Notes under the pieces: model-generated
What the model saw: the letters and a program-made list of their open reading frames with translations, nothing else
The model's database searches: none
What the model was told of the DNA's origin: nothing
Position numbers and translations under genes: made by a program
Shown here: positions 54,190 through 64,000 of the stretch, piece after piece
Layout: each line of letters begins with the position of its first letter
How positions within the stretch are numbered: the first letter of the stretch is position 1
Source: Euclidia mi
Lineage: Eukaryota; Arthropoda; Insecta; Lepidoptera; Erebidae
Reading direction: 5' to 3'
DNA: 64,000 nt
Assembly: GCA_944739405.2 (NCBI GenBank)
Contig: OX123192.2
Span: forward strand, 50,210,486-50,274,485

Positions 54190-55489
54190 CAGCGAAAGCC
54201 GTTATAAAATTTTTAAGAAAGTTCAATAAGAGAATACTTTACAAATCAAACGTGTTTTTTATTTCTACAATTCTATTTAAGAGCAGTCTGCCAAAAATAA
54301 ACTTGTTACAGAAATAAAAATATAAAATATTTTTACTCACGTTAATTTGACGTATGATTGTACACAACTAGAATTTTTTAATGGATGTCTAAGGTTAATA
54401 AATCTGAAAATATTTTCTACTTATAAAGTAAGTCTTCTTAATTGCTTGCACGAAAGCAAATTGTATAGCAAAATTTCTTTGTCTTCTCAGACTCTTCAAA
54501 ACTAACGGAAAAAAATACGAGATTGCATCAATTCTACTACGTAGTTTTATTTTCCACAAGGCTTTGAGCAAGTCGGTCTTTAATTATGAGAAGTATCACA
54601 ATACCTTCAGTAAAAACGTTGGCATATTTGTGGCTCCACTCACGTAATTCGTCTTTTTATAGTCCCTGCAAGGTAAGCATAGATCGTAAAACGAATGGTG
54701 AATGGGAGACGCACGTAAAGTCACCATAGAAAAATATACCTGGACTGTGATAACGAAATGGCGAGAAGATTAAACTCGTCTAAATTAAGGGAAAATATGC
54801 ATGCCGGTATATAGTAATTAATAATTTCAGCCCTGTATGTAAACTATCTCACTGTTGGGCAAGAGTCTGTCTCATATCAGACGGTAAATATCATTTTTAT
54901 ATACGCACATCAAATCCTGAGATCCTCTTCGTACCAGCCTGTTAGACACTATGACTCTAGTATTTTTGAAAGTTAAATTACAGTGAAAACAGACTGGAAA
55001 TATATAAGACGTGCACAGGATATTTAATATTATTTAGATTTGCCAACGTCCTACGTAAACAGTCAGAATATGCAACGCACATTGCGTTCTTTCTTAAAAA
55101 AAACCCTTGTAACGCAATATTATAATGCGATGACGTCTCATCAAAAATTGTGATGTCTTTCGAAATAGGTTTTACCAAAGTAAAACTTATGCCAGCTCCG
55201 TAAGCACGAGAAATTCTATTAATTTTCGATCGATATTGTTTTAAGTAAAGTCAAAAAAACTGTTATAGATGAACGAGGTCGTTTTGGAGATAAAAACGTT
55301 TGTTCCAAATGGCTTTTTTTTTAATTATTTTCGTTTAATATTCCTAAAATATAAAAGTTAAAAACTTGTTCTTACACCAAGTACACCAAAAATTTGCTTT
55401 CTTCTGAACTTTTATTAAATTTTACAATATTTATTCCCACTAGGGAGCGAAACTTGTTGCAGAACTTTTAAGTGTAAAAATACCAATAA
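54190..55489. other. AT-rich noncoding DNA
   Basis: No domain, repeat or RNA gene that I can support. Confidence 0.5.
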
Positions 55490-55795
55490 CTACGGTGGAT
55501 CAACATCAACAGCCCTATGTACTGTCCCATTGCTGGGCACGGGCCTCTTCTCACTATGAGAAGGCTAAGGCCATAGACCACCACGCTGGCCAAGTGCGGG
55601 TTGTCAGACTTCAAATGTCTTTCGAGAACAATATGGAGAACTCTCAGACATGCAGGTTTCCTCACGATGCTTTCCTTCACCGTTTAGCAAGCGATATCGT
55701 GGATACGATCCCGAAACCCTCTGCGTAGCAGTCCGTTGGTCCGTTGGTCTCTCACCACTAGGCTATCGCTGTCTATGGGGATGTACCTACTTGTA
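55490..55795 (-). mobile_element. tRNA-derived SINE, near full length
   Basis: Minus strand: tRNA-like head near 55780-55700 (tagcctagtggtgagagacc; B-box-like gggatcgtatcc), then gaaggaaagcatcgtgagga, ttgtccatattgttctcgaa-like body and gccagcgtggtggtctatgg. It ends cccagcaatgggacagtaca and a GTTGATGTTGATCC tail. It shows the complete form of the SINE broken at 49467. Confidence 0.75.
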
Positions 55796-56539
55796 GTACA
55801 TGCAATATGTCACTCAACCTCATCCTGCATAGCTACTGAATCAAATCCTTTGTATATAAATAATGTGGTTAGTACCCCTGGGGACACCGTCCGAGCACAT
55901 TTGGGGTATAACTTTTTAATATTATTATTTGAATTTGGTATTAAACTGCATTAATCGTAATTATGACTTTTGCTTTTGTTTTTGGCAATAATTGTAATTA
56001 ATTTTATTTTGTTCGGAATTGTATTTTATTTTTGTAATTGTAATATTTGCACATATTTGCACACCTCTTTGAGGTTATAGTTCAGTTCACTTCACATATT
56101 TTGTAAGACCTTAATGTACCTACCTGTTTTAAGCAAATAAAAGAATTTGAAATTTAATTTTAGTTTAAAAGTATAATTGTTAACTGCTTAATTTAAAGTT
56201 CTTTGTCTATTCAAAGAAATTCATAATATTTGAATGCAATCACAGTTGAAAATAATGAAATAAAACTACAAAAGGCTGCTTCTGAATGACTAGAAATACT
56301 TCTCAGCACTAGGCCGCTTTCAAATTGGGTTGCTTTGGTGATTTCAATTACTTTAAGAACAGCAACTACTTTAAGCTTATGAGCAATAAAATTAAAATAA
56401 AATTTTCATATCTATATATTGTAAGGTAAATTAAAGTCATTATTATGTTTAAGCATACCGCAATTTATGTATCTTGCCAATACGACACGATTTGAGGGCA
56501 AAATCTATCATGATTCTTTATTAAAAGTAACTGCCTCCA
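55796..56539. other. AT-rich noncoding DNA
   Basis: Nothing recognised. Confidence 0.5.
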
Positions 56540-56775
56540 AAGTCCAGTGGACAGCGAATGCTTCTGCTGATCGGGTCACGGATTCGATTCCCGGGTCGGG
56601 CAAAAGCGCTAGTGAGTTTTTCCGAATTCTCAGTAGCATCACGGAGTCTGGTAATGTGCTCGGTAACGGTAATAGGTTCGCCACCTATTACGTGGGACCT
56701 TAAATTTTATTAATAAGGTGAAATGTGTGTGTAATATTAAACCTCTTCCTACCCCTTCGGAGATACAGGAATAAA
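56540..56775 (+). mobile_element. tRNA-derived SINE with complete tail
   Basis: B box ggattcgattcc (56580-56591) preceded by agtccagtggacagcgaatg. The body gtgagtttttccgaattctc, aataggttcgccacctatta follows, and the family 3' signature cctaccccttcggagataca. This copy links the tRNA-like head to the tail fragments found at 3556, 8735, 8925, 41855 and 63378. Confidence 0.8.
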
Positions 56776-57226
56776 AGTATAAAAAAGTAACTGTACTAAC
56801 TTAATAAGCGAGGCCTGCATAAGTCAAGTAAACATCATAAATATCATAAGACACGAGTTTGATAAATTTAATCGAGATCCGCCAAAAACTAATTTCTTAA
56901 CGGTCTTTTTTGCTTCGTTTTTATATAATTTCATAATGAAAGCGTAGAATATTAATATTTTGAACCTGTTTATTCCATGACGAAGTCTGCCAGTTAAATT
57001 AACCTAATCAACTTTGATCCAACAAACAAATCTTGAAGGTATTCTTATGGCTACCTGGGTGGAACTCACAGCTCTGCCCAGGCGGTTGCTCACCCATAAT
57101 CGTATTCCGAGCCTGTGACAGACCAGACATGTAACTAAAAGACAGTACTTAGAAACACACTTGTCTTGAACTTGGATTAAGATACGTGCTTATTCATTGA
57201 CGCTGACGCTTTCTCTTTCTTCTTAA
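56776..57226. other. Noncoding DNA
   Basis: No feature beyond the TTAA at 57223-57226 that borders the next element. Confidence 0.5.
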
Positions 57227-58228
57227 CCTTTAGCTGCCGACCTGGTCTAAACGTAGCACTTACGCCGACGTGACGACTGAGAGACGTCAAACTTTAAGTA
57301 CTGAAATAACATGTGTATTTGCATGCTACATTTTTCTATTTTATACATTAAAAAGATTGGTGTTTGAGGTAACAAACTACAGAATTTAAAAAAATACACG
57401 CTATTTTTCAGGTAAAATCAACATTTATACGAGAGATCACAATTATTTGGCACTAAATTTCAAGGACTTACTTCAGTCTCGTTTTTCTCTAATATTAAGT
57501 AATTAACAACAAATGAACTTAAAATATGTTTTCTTCTATAAACTATTATCAAAATAAAACATAAATCTTACTTCTTAGTTTAAAAATAAAAATAATGACA
57601 GACCTCGAATATATGGTACGTTCACTACGGACGTTTGCAGTCAATGCATATTTGTAGGCAGCAAATAAGGCACATTGGTTTCGTGCATTTGCAGCAACAG
57701 TACTTCGTTCGCCTTTTCAACCGACTGGGACAGATTGCACATGTCTTTCTTACACCTGTATCTGGATTCTGATGTTTTAGGTGGTGGAGGGCATATCGGC
57801 GGTTCCAATAACTCGCTCGGTACTTACGTACTTAGTCGCAATTCTTGTGGGATCCTATCATTGTAGACGCGCAATTTCATTTCCGAGAGGACTAGTTCAC
57901 GTGCCAGCAAGAGTAAAAATCGACCACGACTGATGTCGCCCTTGTTTGACTTCATCAGACTCTATAAGCTAACACACATAAATACCGAGGTGACGACCGA
58001 GAGACGTACGGAATTTAGTACATAAACACCGTACTTACGTCTATGAGACGTCGATCGCTCCAATACGGAGACGTGTTCACTCGCCGTGGGCGCAGCGTCG
58101 CCTGATGGCTTGCGACGCGGAGGGAGGAAGGTAGCGGGAAGGGCGACGACGAAGGTGGCGTGATTTTAGAAATATTTCAAAATTAAAAGTTATTACGTCT
58201 GTGAGACGTATAGGTCGGTAGTTAAAGG
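57227..58228 (-). mobile_element. piggyBac-like element, internally deleted
   Basis: Bounded by TTAA on both sides (57223-57226 and 58229-58232), the piggyBac target. Ends are inverted: left cctttagctgccgacct, right reversed cctttaactaccgacct. Only the 3' third of a transposase remains (57640-57965). A pair of related blocks (gtgacgactgagagacgt near 57279; gtgacgaccgagagacgt near 57990) lies subterminally, possibly binding sites. Confidence 0.85.
57640..57965 (-). pseudogene. piggyBac-like transposase C-terminus
   Basis: Minus strand: KSNKGDISRGRFLLLLAREL and YNDRIPQELR resemble the region after the catalytic core of piggyBac transposases. A stop and a frameshift follow. Then comes the cysteine-rich domain CAICPSRLKRRTKYCCCKCT, KPMCLIC (C-x2-C ... 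C-x2-C ... C-x2-C), which binds the TIR DNA in this family. The catalytic Asp residues are absent. Confidence 0.75.
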
Positions 58229-58800
58229 TTAATCAAAGTATATACTACAAGTAAGTGGTAAGCTATTCCAGTAAATGCCTTTTTGACTCACAGCTGCGGT
58301 TCCCAAGGAACATACATGCCAAATTTCAGCTTATTGCTGCCCTCGATTACTTTGGCAGTGCGTTGTCTGTCAATCAGTCAGTAACGCAAGAAGTTTATTT
58401 TAACAGGTAAGAATGTTACATTATTCATCTCCATCTTTATTTTTCTACTCATACTCGTAACAATTTTACTAAGGACAAACCGCATAAATAAATTATTTAC
58501 ACCCAAATCATGTAACGAGACCAAGATTTTGTGCCAGAAGTCGAAAAAGTTTCACAAATTGTAACATTTCATGTAATATTCCTCTTTATACTTGCGTTGC
58601 ATTTTTCCGGGTCATCGCTTTACACGAAGCTTTTCCTTGTGTTAAACACAAAAGGACCCTTTATTGCTTGTACCCTTAAATTACTTCTTTGTTAAAGCAG
58701 AAAATCAGGAGTTTCTTTGATGATATTTATAACCTTGTAATTCTTTAGCTGTTCATTATTTGACGTTAAAAGTTGGGTTTGTATTTAGCCGCGTGAGTAA
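58229..58800. repeat. Diverged Helitron-like fragment and noncoding DNA
   Basis: 58285-58395 matches the 3' half of the Helitron-like family (ggttcccaaggaacatacat, gccaaatttcagctt, gtctgtcaatcagtcagtaa cgcaag) with many changes and no ends. The rest is unremarkable. Confidence 0.6.
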
Positions 58801-59210
58801 TTTTAGGGTTCTGTACCTCACAAGGTAAAAAAAGGAACCCTTATAAGATCACTTTCTTGTCCGTCTATCTGTCTGTCCGTGTGTCACCACCGATTTTCTC
58901 AGGAACGGGTGGACCTAGCAAATTTAAATTTATACCAGATACTGAGGTTTATGGTTCCTATAAGGTGTATAAAAATCATATCAGGGTCCTGGGTCAATCC
59001 GATAAAAAGATATGGTCAAAACTAGATTTTTGCGAAAACTTGTAAGTACCAAAATTAACCTTAATTTTCAACTTTTTTTAATTTGCGGATTTTTTCCTTT
59101 ACTTGTGCTGTATACAGATTTAGAGGACCAGCGTAATTAAACCAACCTCAAATAAGGTAAAATGCGTACGGAACCCTCGGTGCGCGGGTCTTGCCCGAAT
59201 TTTTTTTTAT
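58800..59210 (+). repeat. Dispersed repeat, diverged copy 3
   Basis: Starts tagggttctgtacctcacaa, has gtctatctgtctgtccgtgt, and ends acggaaccctcggtgcgcgg. It is the same family as 6563-7226. Confidence 0.65.
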
Positions 59211-60529
59211 TGCATCTTCTCCAGCGGCTGTCTTGCTTCCTCCGGCTTTATGGTAAGGTTAAGTCAGAACTAGCCCATTTTCTCAAAGAAAATGAAAAGA
59301 GGATAAAATAAAACTTGGTATCATCTACAAATTGATATGTCTAGTCTCGGTTTTTGGTAGCTGGATTTGTATTTAAAAAACACTCATACCACTTTCACAG
59401 AAAAACCAATCCATCCGATACACTCAAAAAATCTCCATGGAAGCCTTCCAGTCTATAAAGCGCCTAAAAAAGAAATAGAGGAGACATCGCAGCAATAGGC
59501 TTGTGTCCACTAAGAATAAATCGGTTTGACTATAGTATCTATAGATTCATTATGATTTTAAGATGTCAATAAAGTTTATTGTTTATTATTAAAAGGTAAG
59601 ATTAATTTTATTTTTGGGATTCTAAAACTAAAAATAATGTATTTATTCTTTTGACATGAACACCAATCAGAGAGCATTACGTCGTACAGTATGTACGCCA
59701 TCCATGTTGTTGACGTTTTAGTAGTAAATACAACTAAAACGTAAAACCTTTTACCTGTCAAATCGATTATAACAAAATAAAAGTGGGCACATCAGTTTCT
59801 AATGTTCCCACTTTTATTTTGTTTTGTACTTTGTGATATCACTAAACCGCCATGATGGTTTACAGCCTTAATAAGTAATATTGCTGATCGATTTTTGAAG
59901 AAAAATCAGGTATTTCAGTTTTACATCTAATAAAGGAACGAATTAATCGCTAATTACATTTTAGGACAAGGTAGGCAATACAAAATAAAAGGTAGGAGGC
60001 AATATAGTACGAAACCGCTTACTTTAGGCTAGGTTTATTTCCCAAATAAGGACGATTGTTTCATATGAAAATCGTTCGCGTGGAAAAAATCAACATTGGA
60101 AGAATCTGGGTAACAGGTGCGGGCCAAAACTTGAATGAGTTACTATCGTGATATATGGGCTGAAAGTTTGGATAGTATATTTTACAGAAAATATTTCAGT
60201 TCGGAATTGTTTCTTTCAAGTGCAGAAACAGATGGCTTCTTTATTGATGAATACGGCGTGAGCTAGTAAAAAGTGTTTTATGTATGGTAAGAAATAAACT
60301 CTGTAGTGCTGGCAATTACGCCAGTTTTTTAATTAGTGTATTAACTATCAAAACTTATATTCATGTGATGCGTATTGATAACTTTCATTATTAAAAAACG
60401 TGGGTGAAGTACATTGAATTTGCCACGACATATTAGTATGGATTACAATAAAAAAAACGGCCACAATTTGCTTATATGAGCAAATTCATTAAAAGGGCGT
60501 ATCCCGAATGTAATAACTGCAGATCACAT
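59211..60529. other. Noncoding DNA with one strong inverted repeat
   Basis: acaaaataaaagtggg (59772-59787) and cccacttttattttgt (59807-59822) form a perfect 16-bp stem, with imperfect pairing extending into the loop. Nothing else recognised. Confidence 0.6.
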
Positions 60530-60625
60530 TGAAACAGTAGCGGCTTTAGGGGCGGGGGGGGCAATCGGGGCGGTCGCCCGGGGCGCCAAGTTCCACGGGC
60601 GCCGCAGGCGCCCCCTGGTCCTGTC
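60530..60625 (+). repeat. G-rich dispersed repeat fragment
   Basis: gcggctttaggggcgggggg is followed by gcaatcggggcggtcgcccg and ggcgccaagttccacgggcg. Four G runs in the first 45 bases could form a quadruplex. Isolated in AT-rich DNA. Confidence 0.55.
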
Positions 60626-62034
60626 AAGTTTCAAAAAGTTTTTCAAATTTATTTCTAAATGAATTGGATTATATTGGGCTAAAAATGAATGTTTGCTGGT
60701 TTGTTATATCTGTTTTAACAGCTTAATATATTAAAAACAATTAGTTCATTAAAATTATAACGATCCCTAGAATATAATATAGCCAAATGCTATAATTAGT
60801 AGATAGAGACACGAGGCGTGGGGCTTTACTTGACATTGACCGCACACTATGTTTATTAAAAAAAATCACAACAGGCGAGGTTGATCATGGATCATCTATA
60901 CTATAATAAAACTGTAGAGGTGAAAAAGTCTGTACATTAAAGATTTTTTGACGAAAATTAGCTAAAATATCTAGGAAAATGCTAAAAAGCAATACTTGAT
61001 GTTTTTTATAATTTATGTCTGTCTGTCTTTCCCTATGTTGCTAAAGATCTCTAAAATGGCGGAATCGATTTCAATAAAACTCACACTCATGTACAAAGGA
61101 TACTCAAACCTATAAAATAGTATGTGTTACATCACAATCGGTTGAGTGGTTTTCGGTGTACAGTTTGACCTCTCCTTTGTACGTAGTTCCAAACAAAACC
61201 AGGATCATCCAAAACTGGTTATATATGGTGCCATCTATGATCATTATAAGTTTGTTAGTAAAAGTATAGTAACTCTAAATAGGTACCTTCAAAGTGTTTT
61301 ATGGCTACTTATCGATCGATAGATGTCACTATTTTCAAATAATTTTCTAGCAAAATAAATGTTTCTTGCAAAAAAGACAATAATTATGTGTCGGGTATAT
61401 TTCTGTTATTAAAAAATAATAGAGTATAATATTCGGCACTTTCATAAACAAAAAGTCTCTGTGTCAAAATTTATTACTATGTCCACTTAATTTAAACGGT
61501 CAATCTCATGTATTTCAAATTATTATGTTTATATAATCATTTCATTATTATTTATTTTAAATGATAAATACAATGACTATAGATCCTTTTTTCAATAAAT
61601 TGTCGATTAGTCCATAATTATTATTTTCTATCTCGGTCGGTTTGTATATGTAAACATAGATGGCGTTGACAAATGACGTCATTTTCTGAATGGTGGTGTT
61701 AAGATTCTCCGAGGATTGATCAGGTTCTCGGATAATTTGCTTTCATCGTCGTTGGAATACTTGGATTGGATATTTGACGTTACTTATGAGTTTAAGATTG
61801 TTAAATGTTATCGAATTTCTTTGATTTCTTTTGTTCGTTCGTGTTCTTATACAGGTGTCTCATTATTCCCAATTTCCCACTCCTCACGTCACGTACGTGG
61901 GAATCTCTGAGCGGGAGACTGCGCCCTGAATCCAGATACCTCTTGAATTACTCAACGGGGCTATCTTACTTTCGGCAGGGCTGGATAGTCGTAGTCCTAT
62001 GTGTATTTTCTAAATAAATCGCAGGGACAGACAC
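60626..62034. other. Noncoding DNA with a dispersed repeat
   Basis: 60895-61210 starts tatactataataaaactgta and includes atgtctgtctgtctttccct and aaaatggcggaatcgatttc, a lepidopteran dispersed repeat pattern. The rest has nothing supportable. Confidence 0.5.
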
Positions 62035-62300
62035 TTGAAACAGCTGGAATCGACATCCGAACATGTTGCTTTTCACATGATCGGTAAAAATAATTTACAT
62101 GTTCTATGTATGGTAATGAAAGTTGGGTATGGCAGAAGAGTCATGAAAGTAGAATAAATGCTGCAGAAATGAGAGCACTGAGAAGTATGTGTGGTGTGTC
62201 TATGACCGACAGAGTAAAGAATTGTGTGATACGAGAGTGGTGTGCGCTAAAAGGAGATGTTGTGACAAGCATCGGGAAAGGCATTGTCGGTAGTATATAA
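62035..62300 (+). pseudogene. RTE-type LINE fragment
   Basis: Plus-strand frame MYGNESWVWQKSHESRINAA and EMRALRSMCGVSMTDRVKNC match the region just downstream of the palm in RTE reverse transcriptases (YGSE-W, M-R-W/S-MCGV, D-I/V-R). About 60 residues remain, with no catalytic motif. Confidence 0.78.
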
Positions 62301-63269
62301 GTATACTGCTGACATGTATGATAATGATAATGATATAAAATGATATAAATGATATAGGGTCGATCAGGAATGATAAAAGAAACCGCCCGAGCTGAATGCT
62401 GTAAGTGCACTGATTTATTTGTAATAAAATGATAGGTACTACACCGATGCAATGGTGTCGCGCATATAATGTAAATGCCGAGTAAGCATTTTGTACAGGT
62501 AAACTGTACAGGCATGTTGAGATGTAGCCCAAGAGCCCACGACTGCCAGACCTTCGTTATTTTATAAAAGCTGAAAGTTTGCCTGAGCATGCCCCCTACA
62601 AAGGTAAGAACGACCACCGATTATAGAGTTTGGGCTGTGGTTACTTTGGCAGTTATCAGGTAGTAAAGGTGGATAAAATGGTACCTAAAACTCGTTATAG
62701 TATAAAAGCTAAATTTTATATACATATGTTACTTGTAGACCTATAAAAAGACGTTAGCCTTACAGCCGGATAGTTTCAATGGTTTTAACATCTTGCCAGA
62801 CACTTTGAAAGTCCGCTGTAGGTACGAGCGCGAGAGCTTAGCCGATTGCGATCTTATAAGATATCCAATAAAATAAAAATTATTACGTTTATAGCTATGT
62901 TTAATAAAGTAAAAATGTTATTTAAGTATTATAAACATCTAAAAAGTATCATTACATGTAAAAAAATATTTTATTGTTCATAATTATTATCGCCGATATT
63001 TTCATTTATTTATTTCAGCCCTACTCTTCGACTCGTTGGCATGATCGCCTTATGAATATTTAAAAAATAAATTTCAATAATTTGTTATAATAATTACATA
63101 CCTGATTGAGTGTTGAGCGAATCACTAACATAACAGGTAGTTGATCCGGGTCACACCATTTGAACAAGTATGTGTCGTCTTTCAACACCGCTTTTGTCTG
63201 GTTGATAAGAGGTTGGATTTTTTGGATACGCGATATTCTAAATGGTTCTTATATAATTTGCTCTCAGAA
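62301..63269. other. Noncoding DNA
   Basis: Open frames on the minus strand (62141-62617) show hydrophobic stretches but no domain and overlap the LINE fragment; I do not call them genes. Confidence 0.45.
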
Positions 63270-63377
63270 AACACTGTAATTAAATTGTTAATTATCGCTT
63301 GCCCCATGCCTTGGAGAGCACGCTAAGCCGTCGGCCCCGGCTGTCATGAAGATCATTGATAGTCGTTATAGGGCGTC
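63270..63377 (+). repeat. SINE fragment
   Basis: ttatcgcttgccccatgcct and tggagagcacgctaagccgt, the middle part of the family at 10275-10690 and 15606-15770. The end is tagtcgttatagggcgtcag. Confidence 0.6.
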
Positions 63378-63520
63378 AGTAACATAACATAACATAACTT
63401 CACGCCTTTTATCCCCGAAGGGGTAGGCAGAGGTGCATTACACACCCACACTTCGCCAGTTATGTTTCGGTCCTAATGTAATAGGGGGCGAGTCTATTGC
63501 CATCTACCGGGCACATCATT
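63378..63520 (-). mobile_element. SINE with (CATAA)n tail
   Basis: Minus orientation: tail of aacataacataacataac at the left, then ccccgaaggggtaggcagag and gcgagtctattgccatctac. Same family as 8925-9123. Confidence 0.72.
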
Positions 63521-63539
63521 AAGCGATCGTCAGTACCTT

Positions 63540-63705
63540 CTAAATAAACTGACTAAAGAGTCTAAACCATGGAATATCGCTATCCCTTCGGGTTGCGGTG
63601 GTCAGACAGGCAGTCGCTCTGTGGAAAAGCTAATATTCAGCCAAATCCGGTAAGACTTTTAAGCGGACCCCAAATTGAAACTGGGATAACGTTAGGAGGA
63701 TGATG
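63540..63705 (+). repeat. SINE body and tail (composite family)
   Basis: Opposite-strand match to 10275-10540: taaaccatggaatatcgcta, gcggtggtcagacaggcagt, tgggataacgttaggaggat and a GATGATGA tail. Confidence 0.65.
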
Positions 63706-63724
63706 ATGAAACGTTGCAATAGCT

Positions 63725-63830
63725 CGCTCTTGCAAGGTGGTACATTGCTAGCGTCAAAATGGATTGGAACCCGATACCCTCTGCATGGCAGTCTATTGGT
63801 ATCTCCACTAGGCTATGGGCTGTATACGTG
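63725..63830 (-). repeat. tRNA-like SINE head
   Basis: Minus strand: ctagtggagataccaataga, then ctgccatgcagagggtatcg and a B-box-like GGGTTCCAATCC. Truncated after the head. Confidence 0.6.
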
Positions 63831-64000
63831 TACGTGTTTTATTTAAATATTCATAAGACGGTCATGCCATCGATTCGAAGGGTAGGGCTGAAATGAATAA
63901 ATAAAAATGTTGACAACATTAATTTTATGAACAGTAAAATATTTTTTTACATGTTGTAATACTCTTTTTACATTTTTATAATATAAAAATAAAATTTTTA

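Noticed and set aside
62141..62617. 158-codon hydrophobic open frame on the minus strand
   Set aside because: Antisense to an RTE fragment and AT-rich DNA; no family resemblance.

Overview
This 64 kb window looks like a piece of a lepidopteran (moth or butterfly) nuclear genome. It is AT-rich, has spliced genes with GT-AG introns, and carries repeat families typical of Lepidoptera: tRNA-derived SINEs, short Helitron-like inserts, jockey/CR1- and RTE-type LINEs, mariner, piggyBac, gypsy/errantivirus and Penelope-like elements. There are no bacterial operons, no CRISPR array and no convincing rRNA or stand-alone tRNA gene.

The only host-type gene recognised is a UDP-glycosyltransferase (UGT, UGT33-like by its N-terminus). 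It lies on the minus strand in four exons: 38334-39149, 30186-30408, 17286-17504 and 15909-16206. All three splice junctions keep phase and the exons total about 518 codons, the normal length for an insect UGT. It is dead in this copy, with three nonsense codons and a one-base deletion. Its introns are swollen by mobile DNA. Intron 2 holds a mariner (17539-29702), which holds an errantivirus-like gypsy element (17794-28677), which holds a double Penelope-like insertion (25389-27268). Intron 1 holds an intron-containing Mutator-like transposase/YqaJ nuclease gene (31080-34846), a foldback MITE (35023-35220) and a 5'-truncated RTE LINE (36141-37425).

The left flank (1-15900) is noncoding and repeat-filled. 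It has a short retroposon with a perfect 13-bp target duplication (3854-4440), a decayed THAP-domain exon (5347-5423), a TIR element (5775-6546), a LINE broken by SINEs (8016-9860), and a small non-autonomous LTR element (12172-13828) that landed in a minisatellite.

The right flank (39200-64000) has SINEs, MITEs and two more LINE copies (43795-45400 and 46066-48590). It also has a 4.3-kb MULE (49468-53795) with GC-rich palindromic TIRs inserted in a SINE and carrying a Helitron-like copy, an RTE fragment and a Penelope-like element, and a 1.0-kb piggyBac remnant (57227-58228) between TTAA sites.

Features most worth a second look: an apparently intact -1 frameshift signal (TTTAAAC plus an 11-bp stem) at the gag/pol boundary of the gypsy element; three near-perfect fold-back insertions with 4-5-nt loops inside transposon genes, which look like replication template switches; and the Mutator/YqaJ element with its reconstructable intron phases.
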